NCBI GenBank assembly: GCA_916048095.2
Contig: OU696573.1
Coordinates: 8,154,306-8,218,305 of the forward strand
DNA length: 64,000 nucleotides
From: Sacculina carcini
Lineage: Eukaryota > Arthropoda > Thecostraca > Sacculinidae
Direction: 5' to 3'
The notes under the pieces were generated by a model. It had not been told where the DNA came from, ran no database searches, and was given only the letters and a program-made list of their open reading frames with translations. Made by a program: the position numbers and the translations under genes. Shown here piece by piece: positions 37,259-49,265 of this stretch (the first letter of the stretch is position 1; the number at the start of each line of letters is the position of its first letter).

Positions 37259-40200
37259 CTACACACACACACACACACACACAGGGATATATTGCATCTG
37301 GATCCACTGGATATCAGCATGACTTTACCGATCGATTTTTTTCACAAGAAAACAAAGGAAAATTTCTTCAAAAGACCGATAACGATTCGCTAGAGTAGCT
37401 CATCATCATGTTGATTCTGATGTTAAAAAGAAAAACAGGTGTTTTTTTGTACGAAATCGAAGCAAATTACGTGATCAAGTTGTAAACAAGAATTTCTTTG
37501 TTTCGTTTGAAGTTAAACTTGCTGAATTCGTTGAATTTGCGTCATTGTTTACGCCGAAAATGTCTAGCATATAACCAAAATACAAATTCAATCTATTTCC
37601 AGGAAAACAATAATTGAATCTCACAAAAAGAAGTTGCCATAACTACGCATATTTACAATTTATAATTTCAAATATCAGCCTATCGAGTGTTGTTAGATTC
37701 CATGAATTATCAACGAAACAGTATTCGATGACACAGTGATAATTAAAGCCTAAACACACACACGATAATCAAAATGGTATGCGCGTATGAATGTGTGCGG
37801 TTTTCTATATTTATACACGCTTGCAAGTCCCGTGAACAGTTGCCGATCATTGCGAGACAAAAAAGCAAACAAGCAAAAAACAGACAGAAACTACAAACAG
37901 AAAAAGCAGCGCACTAATGGAATTCTGAGATATAGTAGGGCGTAGAGCGTGTGTGTGTGTGTCGATGTAGTAAAATGATATTGACCAAGAAGCCTGCTAC
38001 ATTCACCCACTCACACACGCCCTAGCGAAGCCCTATAAGCGGGATATTCCCACAGCTAGTGGGGAAGACGGAAGTTCGGCAAATTTCCGCTCACACCCGC
38101 CTGTCTACACATGCTTATCCCCGACGATCCACTATAACTCGGCTAGTAGTCGGAAAAGCGGCTCGTAGGATTCGCCCAGTTCGAAATTCACTAAATGAGG
38201 AAATGACTATATTTGGTAGACACGAAATCCGTGTACAGAAAACTCCGTTTGAATGAGGATTTGCTGGTAGATGAGCAAAGAACTCCTGAAACTGACACTT
38301 AAATAAGCCTAAATTACGCACTCGCACACGCCCATAGTGTTGACCTCCAAGCTAGGCCCAAGTGTGTGTTTCGAGTATAACATTTTAGGCTTCCGGTTTC
38401 ACTTGATCAATAAGCAAACAAAAAGTTCGACTGATATCCTATACAAACACCATCAATCTTATACGAGTCTTATACGCTGTCTGCGTAATTCCTTCAGAAA
38501 AGTGGCCTAATACTCACATCAGGTTTCATGTTTTCCCCTAAAATAAACCCTAAGATTGAGATATGACAATAAACATAATTTGCCGCTCACCGTCAAAGTC
38601 CTTAAATAAGCCGTCCTTCATGTAGGCGCCGGAACCGAAGTCGATGAGCTTGAGGGTTCCCGTCCGCTGATCGACCAGAATGTTTTCATCCTTGATGTCG
38701 CGGTGCAGAACGCCTGCCGCGTGGCAGTCCACCACGGCATGCAGCACCTGACGAAAAAACGAGCGAGCCACTGACTCTTCGAGCGCGCCGCGGTCCGAGA
38801 TGTAGTCGAACAAGTCGATACAGTTGGCCGGTCGTTCCAGGATCAGCACGAAACTGTCGGCCTTCTCGTAGTGCTCCAAACACCGGATCACGCCGGGCAC
38901 ATGACGCACTTGCTGCAGTAACACCACCTCGAGCGGCACGCGTCGAAAATTGAGCTGTGGACGGAACACATGATACGACAAGTGAAACCAACGACTCCTG
39001 CAGATGTTTGTCTGTGTGTGCAGGAATCAGAATATGAGCGTCGTCCCAGCTCTAGGAAAGAATAAACGACTAATGGAACAGTTTGAAAACCCTAGGAAAC
39101 TGTAAGTAGACAACATTCATCGATCAATTCAGTAAGAGTAACTTCGTAAATCTAGCTTTATAAGACTGCATACATCAAAAGCATACGCTCGTTCCTATAC
39201 TATTTTTCCCTTGGTGCAATGAAACTATCTCATAGATGGATGCAGCATCAAGGTAGCGGTCAAATAATGAAAAACCTCAATATCATATCTGAAACTTGAC
39301 CTCAATACGATATCTTAACATCTATCACCAAATTCAAGCACCGATCCACCGAAGTACTTGTTTCAAGCAAAACATCATTACATGCTATCTTATCCTTCAT
39401 CTATCAAACCTATCCAATGGCGTAATGAGTAGTTGATGCTATTTTCAAAGACGATTTTCCACTGAAAAGTATTCGAAACAGCACAGTGGAAAATGTCTGA
39501 ATTACGTAAACCGTATTTGCACAAGACCACACCGATTGACGGGGGATTATATAACATTATCTAATACCATCTTTTGTTAATAGTATTTATGCAATAGAAA
39601 AACGATAATACACCAGCAAATGAAGCAAGCAGAGCACAATACACTACATGCGAAAAATGTGGTGAGGAAACAAGTATGAACAGTGTTTAAACAAAACTAA
39701 CTTTGTATTATCGAAAAAACGAAATCCGTTCGCAGCAATAATAATCGCAAACAAACTACATTATATACAGCTAAGACGGAATCATTGACTAAAACAACAA
39801 TTCACAATAAATACCAGGACAATCATGATAACAGGTGATATAGTAGTCGTTGAAAATGGCTCCTGTAACAAAACCCAGCAGAATACTGAACAATTGAAAG
39901 CAAACGACATTGGCCAGATTTGAACCGAGCACCGTTGCAATCAAACTGACCGTGCTCCAGCTGGTGACTGAACGCTTGAGAACGTGTTTGATGGCGACGG
40001 GACGGCGGTCGTGATTACGCACGCCCGCGTACACGGTGCCGAACCCACCCTTGCCAAGCACACGGCCCACCGTGTACGCCTGAGAAAATGGTATCTGGTG
40101 GCACATTGTATCTGCAGACAGACAAACAAACACGCGCACGTCAGCCCAGCGCCGCAAGCAACCGCCAATGCAACGCAAAGCAGCACCCAGGCACTAGTAA

Positions 40201-40263
40201 GGTACCTTTAGCAATGGCTGGCGAAGAAGGGATAGGCGAGACAATATTTGCCACATCCAACAT
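36771..40263 (-). CDS. PIM: PIM-family serine/threonine protein kinase (four coding exons)
   Basis: Four exons (40263-40206, 40111-39951, 38954-38591, 37258-36771) join through GT-AG introns with matching phases into 1071 nt, 356 aa plus stop. PIM kinases are constitutively active cytoplasmic/nuclear kinases that promote survival and growth in vertebrates. Seen here: P-loop [11 protein letters not shown] (39-49), catalytic Lys in VAIKHV (61), helix-C Glu in [11 protein letters not shown] (82), and the PIM-type hinge [16 protein letters not shown] with its Pro (115). Also present are HRDIKDEN (157-164), DFGSG (178-182), the SPPEW activation-segment end (200-204) and [20 protein letters not shown]. 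The family hallmark [10 protein letters not shown] is preserved. After the kinase domain comes a Ser/Ala-rich tail of about 60 residues, longer than vertebrate PIM tails. No disruption is seen. The start at 40263 is inferred, and an alternative first exon exists at 41101-41128. Confidence 0.92.
37261..37282 (-). promoter_or_regulatory. (TG)11 tract serving as the 3' splice-site tract of the PIM last intron
   Basis: On the sense strand TGTGTG repeats occupy the position of the polypyrimidine tract and run straight into the AG. Length variation here could alter splicing, as known for the (UG)m tract before CFTR exon 9. The effect in this gene is inference. Confidence 0.55.
38591..38954 (-). CDS. 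PIM: PIM kinase exon: hinge, catalytic loop, DFG
   Basis: Acceptor TCCACAG|CTCAAT, donor GACG|GTGAGC, 364 nt. It encodes [47 protein letters not shown] and ends DFDG with one base of the next codon. Confidence 0.95.
39951..40111 (-). CDS. PIM: PIM kinase exon: glycine loop and catalytic lysine
   Basis: Acceptor CTGCAG|ATACAATG, donor ACG|GTCAGT. It encodes [18 protein letters not shown] and VAIKHVLKR and ends at SWST, corresponding to the DWGE point in human PIM1 where the next exon begins. Confidence 0.93.
40206..40263 (-). CDS. PIM: PIM kinase, candidate first coding exon
   Basis: ATG at 40263-40261 opens [19 protein letters not shown] plus one base, then donor G|GTACCT. The one-base overhang completes a codon with the exon at 40111. 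Family N-termini are variable, so homology cannot confirm it. Phase match and proximity (94-nt intron) support it. Confidence 0.6.
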
Positions 40264-40396
40264 GACTGCAACACTGACAGCACACGTGCTCCAACACACA
40301 CAACACACAACACCACACGTCAACACTGAGACACGCTAACACTACAACTGGCGCCAAGTGTTCACGTAAAAGCGCGCCAACCGACCAACGCCGACG

Positions 40397-40423
40397 TGAC
40401 GTCACAAGTCGCCGATGACGTCA
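40397..40423. promoter_or_regulatory. Two perfect CRE palindromes upstream of the PIM start
   Basis: TGACGTCA occurs at 40397-40404 and again at 40416-40423, about 135-160 bases upstream of the ATG at 40263, in a CpG-rich stretch (about 40340-40620). The 8-mer is the full cAMP-response element bound by CREB/ATF dimers. Binding is inferred. Confidence 0.5.
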
Positions 40424-41100
40424 ACACGCCGTAGACACACACGCATACACACGCCCACACGGCGCTGCCTTGAGCGCCTGAGGCGGGCGCGCTCCACTGC
40501 GTATCCGGTGCGCGCGGGTGTTGCGTATGCGAGCGAGTACACGCGCTTTCACGCAGGCATGTTGCAAGCGCCGCCACGGATGGCAGAATTGTCGTCTTGA
40601 GCAGCCGTGCATCGACAAGCACTGGCTTCCCACTAAGAGCAGCCGATCAAACAGCTGAATATCTAACGGAAAACCCGCCAAGATATGCACACACGTGCAC
40701 AAACTCAGCACTAATCCTACAATACGCCTCGATTTGCGCAAATTTTCGTGAAAATACAAAACACATACCAGATGGACACCCTAAGGACATTTTCATTTTC
40801 AAACAAAACTTGCGCCACTTCACATCATAATGTTGCGAATTCATCAACAAAATGTACATACAATAGTAAATCCTTATTTTCACTTCAATACCGAAATTAT
40901 AATTTATAAAGTTTTAATATTTCGAGTTTTTTCCAAGCTGCATTTTCCATACTATCCGCATCAGTGGCAATATAGCAGCGAATGAGTATGTGAAATCCTC
41001 ATAAACATACAACAACATTCACTGTTTTCAATTGAAACAAGAGACAAAGTATTAAGCAACTGGGTATTGCGAAATCGACCGCGCCTGCGATTATTCATAC

Positions 41101-41128
41101 CTGGAATGGCTTGCTTTTCCTTGTCCAT
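41101..41128 (-). CDS. PIM: Alternative first coding exon of PIM kinase
   Basis: ATG at 41128 opens MDKEKQAIP plus one base, then donor CCAG|GTATGA. The phase is the same as in the exon at 40206-40263, so either can join the exon at 40111 in frame (giving 346 rather than 356 aa). An acceptor CTGCAG|TGTTGG at 41158/41157 could start this exon. Further upstream 41303-41247 is a possible non-coding leader with ATGGCGGTAGCGG and donor TCG|GTGAGA, whose own frame (starting MAVAAFDG) would end 3 nt before the ATG at 41128. Confidence 0.4.
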
Positions 41129-41303
41129 ATTCAGGTTATTACACTCGCGAGCCAACACTGCAGTCATCGCCAGAACAACAATCACTCATTCACCAAGACA
41201 ACCTCAACAGCAACACAGCACAGACGCACACACCCAACCACAAGCGCGACTCTCACCGAACTGAACTGGATAAAGCGCGCCATTCGGTTGCCGTCGAACG
41301 CCG

Positions 41304-42767
41304 CTACCGCCATCTAGCGAGAGAATTTTCAACTACGTCAGGAATGCACCGCCCAGTTATTGATAGCAAGTGCTCGTGGCTGAATCTCTTTCCCACGCCG
41401 AGTCCACACAGCTCTGTCCATCTCAAATAGCTTGCGACTCGCCTATTGTGTGTGTGTATGTGTGTGTGTGTGTGTATGTGTGTGTTTGTGTGTGTTTGTG
41501 TGTGTGTATGTGTGTTTGTGTGAGTGTCTCTGTGTGTCTGTCTGTGTGTGTGTGTGAACGCTCATTTGAACCTACGAGTCAACCATTGTTGTATAGATTG
41601 GAAATTTGTATACATGATTGGAAAACAAAATTTACACACAAAAATAAAATAAAATACAATTAAATTTTAATTTAAAAAACCCCAAATGTACTAAGAATTA
41701 CATGCAAGTTTACGATTAACTGTAATTTATCGGCATTGTATAAAAACAAACAAAATTATTTTTAACACTATAAGGACCGGTAAATTGAACTACCTAGATT
41801 ATAGATCCTAGATTCTAGATCCTAGATTCTAGATCCTAGATTCTAGGTCCTAGAAGGACCATTAACAGCGGTCAAATAAAGTCTCGCTTTTCAAAACAAG
41901 TTTTCTTGAAATTATTATTGGTGTACGTTTTCTAATGGTTTAAAAAACGCTAATTCCAATCACGCTAAAATACTTGAAATCAAAGAAAATTTAAGAGTCG
42001 TAGGTCTAATTTGAAAATCCAAACTTCAATGAAAAACAATATATTTTGAGCATTCGTATTAACAAGCAGCCTTATATATTGTGTATGCCAATTTAACGAC
42101 CTCCACTTGGGATAACTTTTTAAACTCTATCTAATGATATAATTTAAATGAGGATGCTAAGTAATAATACAAAATTACAGCAGATATTTCAGTTTTACAG
42201 TATTACAAGTAGAGATAGATATTACAAGATAAGATATTACAAGTAGATATTTCAGTTTCATGGTAGCAATGTGAAAAATTATTAACGTGCTTGTTCTAAG
42301 TACCCTGCACCTGGACATTCATATGTCGACACAAAATTCGAAAAAATACCACAATACATACTGTTTTATAATATGAACAAAACAGCGGTGGATGTCTTCC
42401 ATCAAATTGATAGAATATTTTGTGAGAACATGCAGTAGAGGCTGACGAATGTGTGTGTGTGTGTGTTTGTATGTGTGTGTGCATTTTATAATATCAATTC
42501 AGCTTTGATCAACGGTCCAGTTTTATGAAATAAATATAGCAATGAAGAGAGCAGTCTAAAATATATTTACTGATCACAAACAACCTGATGAGATTTCCTG
42601 TAATATTCGCTGCACGACAGAAACAGTTGCGCCCAATGAAAATTGCGTCTCGTATGTTGTTATATGGAGTGCAAACATCAAACAAAAATGTTTGCATTTC
42701 ACGTGAGAGCCACATATGCGAAACGCATGCTAGTCCCCAATTGTCAATCTTGTTTTTCTAAATAATT
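41304..42767. other. Gene-free stretch with (TG)n and a TCTAGA-type repeat
   Basis: A TG/TTTG tract lies at about 41448-41555. About 41796-41855 is a tandem of CTAGATTCTAGATC units, palindromic in part. The remainder is AT-rich. Confidence 0.5.
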
Positions 42768-43991
42768 GTGTACTTTTGCTATGCTGTATTCAATTATTGG
42801 TGTGACAATTTAACAAATATCATGTATTATATTAGCTCAACACATATTGAACTGTTTTATGCATTGTATAGGGTCGATATTTGTGACAAACTTGGGCAGC
42901 CGTCAATGGACGACTGTGGTCGGGGTCTTATGCCTCCCTCGAAGGCAATAATTGGGGCCACCATGATATATGAAGCACCATTATCAGAGAGGTTCGATGT
43001 TGGGAGAGTGCAGTTACGAGCAGCCCCTCGGTCGCCTGCAGATTTACGGTACCTTCATGCGCTACTTGATGATAAATTTCAATACTATACTTTTATTCAA
43101 CACAATTATTTTGATATACCATTAATTATTATTTAAAACTTAATATTATAGTTAGAAGTGTTTATTTGTTATCCTTTATCATTTACCATTACTATTATTA
43201 CTTCTTATTTAATTTATTGCTAAGTTTTTATTAATATTAATAGTATTATTTTAATTATGATTTCATGCGTGAGACAACGGGCTCCCGGTAGGGGGGCTCG
43301 GTAGGGGGTTCGGTAGGGGGGTTCGGTAGGGGAGTTCGGTAGGGGAGTTCGGTAGGGGTTTACTACGACTATGGATGTGGTTCTTCTTGCTAGTTGAATT
43401 TTTTATCTTCCTGATATGAATCTATTTATACAAAAACAAAACTTATACAACCATTGTTATAAGACAAATTATGCCATTATAGAGAAATTAAGCTGGTCTA
43501 TTGGATGGTGTTTGTTAAATTGTCATAAAAAGTATCTAACCTTGCCAATTGAGACAAACGTGGAAACATTTTCACTTATTCGTCCTACTTGTACTTATCA
43601 ATTCGAACTTATGACTCCTAAACTTCTTTGAATTCAACTAATTGTAACGTCATTAGATTCGACGTTGTCCAAATTAATTGAAAACATATACCGATGAACA
43701 GTTTCAGAAAAGTTCGCTAAAAAGAGCCATCATTATTGTCAGCTGTCAATTGACGGCTCCGGTGCTTCTAAGGAGTTTTTTCTCTATAGGAAAAAATATT
43801 TATGCTAGCCAACTCATATTTTGTTGACAAGCTTATTAAACTGAAAAATGAAAGTCAGGTAGTGAGACAAGTACGCAAGTGCAACGAGTGAAGACATATT
43901 TCATACTGAAATTTTAATAGCCTTTAATTAGTGTTATTTCCACGATTGTAGCCATGAAAAAATATTCGCTCTAATAATACTCATGCAGTGA
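42768..43991. other. Gene-free stretch
   Basis: An open frame at 42768-43136 (plus, 122 aa) has non-repetitive composition in its second half but matches nothing I know. A GGTAGGGG/TTCGGTAGGGG tandem repeat lies at about 43283-43358. Confidence 0.45.
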
Positions 43992-44043
43992 GGAATAAGC
44001 CACCACAATTACAAGAATAAACCACCACAATTACAAGAATAAA
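43992..44043 (+). repeat. Left part of a 22-bp minisatellite (CCACCACAATTACAAGAATA type)
   Basis: Two units of the repeat that resumes at 45405-45543. The LINE at 44044-45405 lies between them. Confidence 0.85.
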
Positions 44044-45405
44044 TACAACAACAACAACAACAACGTGTATTTGCTATAGCGCCGGTAAAACACAAGCGCG
44101 AAAAAGGGAAAACATCAATTGAGATAAAACGACAATTGTAAAGAATATGGGAGAAATGAGCAAGTAAAAGAAAGAGAAGTCACAAAACAACAAAAATTGA
44201 TAAATAGCAAGCACAAGCACAAAGGGCACAGTTCCAAAAAATCAAGTGGTATGTTCGAACAATAAAATCGACAGAGAATTATTACAGAGAACATTCACAA
44301 TAGAATAAATAAAGCAGCAAGGAAGGAAAGGAAGCAGTAACTGTGCTCAAGACAGGGAAAAATAAGACAACGAGGAGAATTGAAACAATCATGAAACGGA
44401 GAAATAGTTCAAACAATATCACAGAGGGGCGAAAGGAGAGAGAGAGTGAGAGACGGGATCAAATGAAATGTCAAAAAGGTACAGGCGAAGCCGATGGCGG
44501 AATGACCGAAATGAAGAGGCGCGGGTGATATGAGAGGGAAGAGAATTATACAAGCGAGGGGCGTAAAAGAAGAACGATTTAGAGGACCAGGAAGATTCAT
44601 TAGATGCACGAGGACAAGCGAGAGGAAGAAGGCGACGAGAGGAGTGTGAGTCAGTGGGAGACAAAAGATTAGCAAGATAAGAAGGTTGGTGAGGATCATG
44701 CAGAAGCTTGTAAATGAGACAGCAAAGGCGAAAATGAATTCGTGGGATGATAGGAAGCCAGTGGAGTTGAAAAAGTAGGTGAGACGTGTGGCGAGATAAG
44801 GTAGGATGAAAGACAAATCGACAAGATTGGTTGATCATACGCTGAAGGATTAAGAGATGAGAACGAGGAGCACTAAAGTAAAGCGAGTTGCAGTAGTCTA
44901 ACCTGGGGAAAATGAGAGTATGAACAAGAGTGATGGCAGAATTTTTATCAAGATAGGGACGTATAGGGTAGAGAGAGCGCAGAATAAGACGACAAGTGCG
45001 GGCGACAGAAACGATATTGTCAAAGCAGGAGAGCGAAGAGACAAAGATAGAGCCGAGATTGCGAACAGCAGTTGAGATAGGAAATGGGAGAAGAGGAGGT
45101 GAAATACGAGGTGGATGGAGGACGATGAACTCAGACTTAACTTGGAAGTATTCAAGTACAGCTGCCGAGAGACGGCCCATGAGGAAATTTCAGAAAGTAT
45201 ATCAGAGAGAAAGGAGGGAGTATCAGGAGTGACAGGAATGAGGAATTGGATGTCATCGGCATAGATTTTGAAAGTAATGGAATGTTTTCGAAGAACAGGG
45301 CAAAGAGAAGACATATAAAGATTAAATAATAATGGGCCAAGGACGGAACCTTGGGGAACACCAGATCGAAGAGGGAAGTGAGCAGAGGTAGAGGAATTGA
45401 AGTCA
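44044..45405 (-). pseudogene. LINE (L2/CR1-type RT), 5'-truncated, with (TTG)n 3' tail
   Basis: Minus-strand frames 44898-45440 and 44419-45180 overlap and together give the RT from motif B onward: RSGVPQGSVLGPLLFNLYM, IYADDIQFL (motif C), AVRNLGSIF, HTLIFPRLDYCNSL, LHWLPIIPRIHFRL and APRLYNSLP. The frame changes once near 45150. The element is truncated just upstream of motif B. Its minus-strand 3' end reads GGCGCTATAGCAAATACACG followed by TTG repeats, a microsatellite tail typical of CR1/L2/RTE-like LINEs. Confidence 0.85.
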
Positions 45406-45543
45406 ACTAAATCACCACTATTACAAGAATAAGCCACCACTATTACAAGAATAAAACACTCCTATTACAAGAATAAACCACCACTATTACAAGAATAAAC
45501 CACCACAATTACAAGAATAAACCACCATTATTACAAGAATAAG
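45405..45543 (+). repeat. Right part of the 22-bp minisatellite
   Basis: Six units built on CCACCACTATTACAAGAATA, some with variants, directly next to the truncated 5' end of the LINE. Confidence 0.88.
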
Positions 45544-45912
45544 CGTGTGTGTGTGTGTGAAAGAAAGAGAGAAGAAAGAAAAATATATTTGGCGCTCAGA
45601 CAGATGTATGGAGCGCTGCTCCAATTACCACATATAATTAACACATACACTTCACTACACATCATCATAAATATAGAAATATAAAGATTAGTAAACAACA
45701 TGAGTAAACCCAAATATGAGTAATACCCATCATCACATCACAACATCAGCATGCACATCATCACAAGTTCACCAGTTTTCAATTATACAGTCTAAGATAT
45801 TCAGATATGAATTTGGACAAGCGAGTCATGACGTCCGTGTTTTTGCACTGCATGAGCTGTATGAACTTGTGCTTTCCTCTGCTCTCTTTGTATTGGTCCG
45901 GTATATATTACT

Positions 45913-46432
45913 CTATAATTCTACTATTGCTGCATTTTCACATTGCATTATAAAGTGATATTCATCACCCACTTGCCGTCTATTGCATTTGTTGCAGTAT
46001 CTTTGTTCTCTGTCTATACCGCCATATCTACTGCTGATTACTGGTAGTTTGCTGTTGCCTGTTCTGATTTTGGTTATGTATATGCGTTGTCGCTTACTCA
46101 GTTTAGTCAAGTACTCTTCCATTTCGTATTTTTTCTTGTACAACCTGTAATTACTACAAATTGACTGGGTAGATATATAAGTAACCCAGCGGGTTATCCA
46201 AATGTCTGAGTGTCTTTTTAAAAGTGGACATTGTCTTAATCGGGCTAATGACAGTTTGCGACATCCACAAACCAGAAAGGCCACACTCATTGCAAGTATT
46301 CCTGATGTACAAGAGCCAAGGTGATATGTATGTTCCGGCCTGGTATAACTGTAACAAGCAGCTGTACATTATATAGCTCAATTCCGTTCGTTCTCCAGTT
46401 ATCATCTTTTCCAGTAGTTGATTGCTTTGCAT
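45913..46432 (-). pseudogene. LINE ORF2 C-terminal region with zinc knuckle
   Basis: Two overlapping minus-strand frames (46154-46432, 45913-46290) complete ORF2. The second ends with RYCNKCNRRQVGDEYHFIMQ and a final Cys, a C-x2-C...H-x4-C knuckle common at the end of such LINE proteins. Confidence 0.75.
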
Positions 46433-48417
46433 TTCATATATACCTCCACAGGGAATATGTCTGTTTCACCCCGTATCATATCATTGCTAGTTTTCTCGTG
46501 CACTAAAAGGGCATATTTGAGGAATTTCATTTGCGGCAGCTCAAGTTCTCTCACTGCTTCATTCGCCCATACTTCGCAGGCGTATGTCATTACTGGTACA
46601 ATCATACTAATATACATCCGCAATTGTATGTCGACCGGTAAATCATATTTGCGAGCGGTGCCAATCACACTGTACATGGCTCTGGTAGCCTTTTCTTTGA
46701 GTTCCAGCTGACCCTTTCTCAACCTGCCATTGTAGTTGAAAGTGACGCCAAGATATTTATAGTTATCCACAACCTGTATTTGTTCACCTTTCCATATAAA
46801 ATTATAGTGATCTGGTTGAACTTTCCCATTGCTGAAAATCATCATCTTGGTATTGTCGACGTTCTCCGTGAGTCTCCACTTGTCACAATACTCGGTCAGA
46901 GTGCTGATCGCTTTTTTCATGTTTTGTTCGTCATCACACAATATAACAATATCGTCGGCGTATATTAACACTGATATTTTCAGGTGCCCGCCGAGCAGCT
47001 GATCATCAAATCTCAAATAGGGACAACCGTTCTCAGTGATTTTTTCATCTAGATCTCTGACGTACAATACAAAAGTAAGGGTGATAAAATTTCTCCTTGT
47101 AATATCCCCGTGGAGCTGGCGAATGTGTTTGATATGCTTCCATTTAGCCTTACGCAAGCTTTCGCATTTTTGTATATGGAACGGATGACTTTTAATATTT
47201 TTGTTTTTATATTAGCATGGATGAGTTTATGCCAAAGCCCTTTTCTGCAGACCGCATCGAATGCTTTCTTGAAGTCTACAAAAAGACAGAATAGTTTTCG
47301 TTTTTTTCTTTTGAATATTTCAATGAAGTTTTTCATAACAAATATATGATCCGTGGTCGAATATCCCTGCCGGAATCCTGCTTGGGATTCTCCTATCAGC
47401 TGTAATTCTTCAGCATATTGCATCAGCCGGTTGTTGATTATCGCAGTGAAAAGTTTTCCGATACAGCTGAGTAGTGCTACCCCTCGGTAATTACTCGTTT
47501 CGTTTATGATACCTTTGTTTTTATATATCGGTATTATTAGTCCGGTAGCCCAACATGAGGAAAACTCTCCCTTATGCAGCATCCTATTGAAGAGTCCTAC
47601 ATATAACGGACAGAATATATCAGCTGTACATTATATGAATTCGTTAAGTACCCCGTCTATGCCTGCTGCCTTATTGTTTTTCAGCTTATGTATGCATGTT
47701 ATGACTTCTTCCGCGGTTCTCCTGTCCAAAATATTATCAGGGCTATCCACCTCATCGTCATCTTCTTCCAGATAAAAATTACTGTCGTTCGAATCAGTCG
47801 TTTGGCCTGCCAAAAGGTTTTTGAAATGATCGTAAAAGTCATTCAGCGTAATTTTTCCTTTATCATCTATTCTTGAGTTTCGCAATATTTTCCTGTAGTC
47901 TTTTGGATCAACCTTTTTGGCTGCTCTCAACTGTGCTATGAGTTTGATAGATCTGGTCTCCTTAACTCTTGCTATCTCTTTTTTGTACTTTGTGCTCGCC
48001 AGTTTCAGTTGTTCAAGAGATTCAGTTGTTTTAGTTCTATTATGCTTCTTTTTAACATTATGGTACAGCTTTCTGAAGTCTAGGCATTTATCATCGTAAC
48101 CGTACATATACCCCGTTGCTCTTCTTTATGTGTCTCTTGAACTGACCAGCTGAAAAAGTATTCCTGGCTGGTGCGACCAATAGGTTTGTGATTAAGTTGG
48201 TTATGTCATCAAGGGTCAAATTTGCCATATTGCTTGTTAGTCTATTCACTGAATCCACACATACGTTTTGTCTGTATATCTCTGCTTTATTAGCAACCCA
48301 TTTTACTGGTTTATGCTGTTCATGAGTATCGACTTCACAATGGTCGAGGAATTTGGAATGAGTCAGCGTATTATAAGTCAGTGTGACAGTAACACCGCAG
48401 TGAACGTCTGACGTCAT
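46402..48417 (-). pseudogene. LINE ORF2 reverse transcriptase domain, several breaks
   Basis: Pieces 48091-48417, 47631-48107, 47049-47582 and 46402-47157 are colinear. Motifs in order: LKNNKAAGIDGV, SNYRGVALLSCIGKLF, SQAGFRQGYSTTDHIF, LFVDFKKAFDAV (A), GILQGEILSPLLL (B), IYADDIVIL (C, catalytic), NTKMMIFSNG (D) and YKYLGVTF (E). An in-frame TAA lies at 47633-47631, and frameshifts lie near 48100 and 47090. Confidence 0.88.
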
Positions 48418-49214
48418 TGGGTCAAAGTCAATACCTTAAATCCGTTCACCATACCAATTACGTCCGAACTTCCAATTACATAGTCTACTGTAGTGGTGAA
48501 TATGGTCGTGGCTCTGCCTATGCCTTGATCGTCACCCATCCGTCTATTGAATATAATAAATCTGTTATTCTTACAGACTTCAATCAGTTTTTCGCCGTAT
48601 GAGTTCCTGTCAACATGCTTATCCTGGTTAGACATTTCGGCATTGAACCCATTACATCTTAGTAACTCCTTGAGGTCCACCTGAGTTTGGTCATCAGGGG
48701 TGTCATCATCAGGGCTGACATCATTGATGTCGCTCATAACGCCTGTATGAGCATTGAAGTCACCACATACTATATGAGTACAGTCAATATTTGTTAGTAG
48801 GAATTCGTCCAATTCGTTGAAATGGATTGCTTGACCGTACCGTGAATGACTTGGTGGAATATATACACATATGATGCATGTTTTGTGTTCATTTCCCTCG
48901 TCTCGATTACATGAATATACTGACATTAAAGTCTCATAATTATCATGACACTGGTTCCATATCATTTGGTCTGATTTTCTAGTCGCAATCAACATTCCTC
49001 CATATTTATATCTAGTTATTGTGTGTCTATTTCTATAAAATATATCAAAGCCCATACCAATCATATCCTCCCTCACATTTTTCATGTCGACGTCATCACA
49101 CTTTGTTTCTGTTAAGCATAGAATATCTTAGGTATCTATAGCCTGAACAAACTCTTTTGTTTTTAGTTTTGACTTTAGGCCACAAACGTTAATGCAATAA
49201 AGTCTTAGACTCAT
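48414..49214 (-). pseudogene. LINE ORF2 endonuclease domain, one in-frame stop
   Basis: ATG at 49214-49212 opens MSLRLYCINVCGLKSK, with the catalytic Asn. An in-frame TAA at 49130-49128 interrupts it, then DILCLTETK supplies the catalytic Glu. Further motifs in order are GGMLIATR, CVYIPPSHSRYG, IVCGDFNAHTG (catalytic Asp/Asn) and VDYVIGSSDV. After a frameshift near 48415 the frame continues with MTSDVHCGV, the terminal SD[H] position. The family nicks target DNA for priming. Confidence 0.85.
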
Positions 49215-49265
49215 GCGTTCCTTGTTCTTGCCGTAGTCGTTTGATCGTCCGGCGCCGGTGTGTCC

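Noticed and set aside
42768..43136. A 122-residue plus-strand frame
   Set aside because: The first half is AT-driven. The second half has ordinary composition but no known domain or splice signals.
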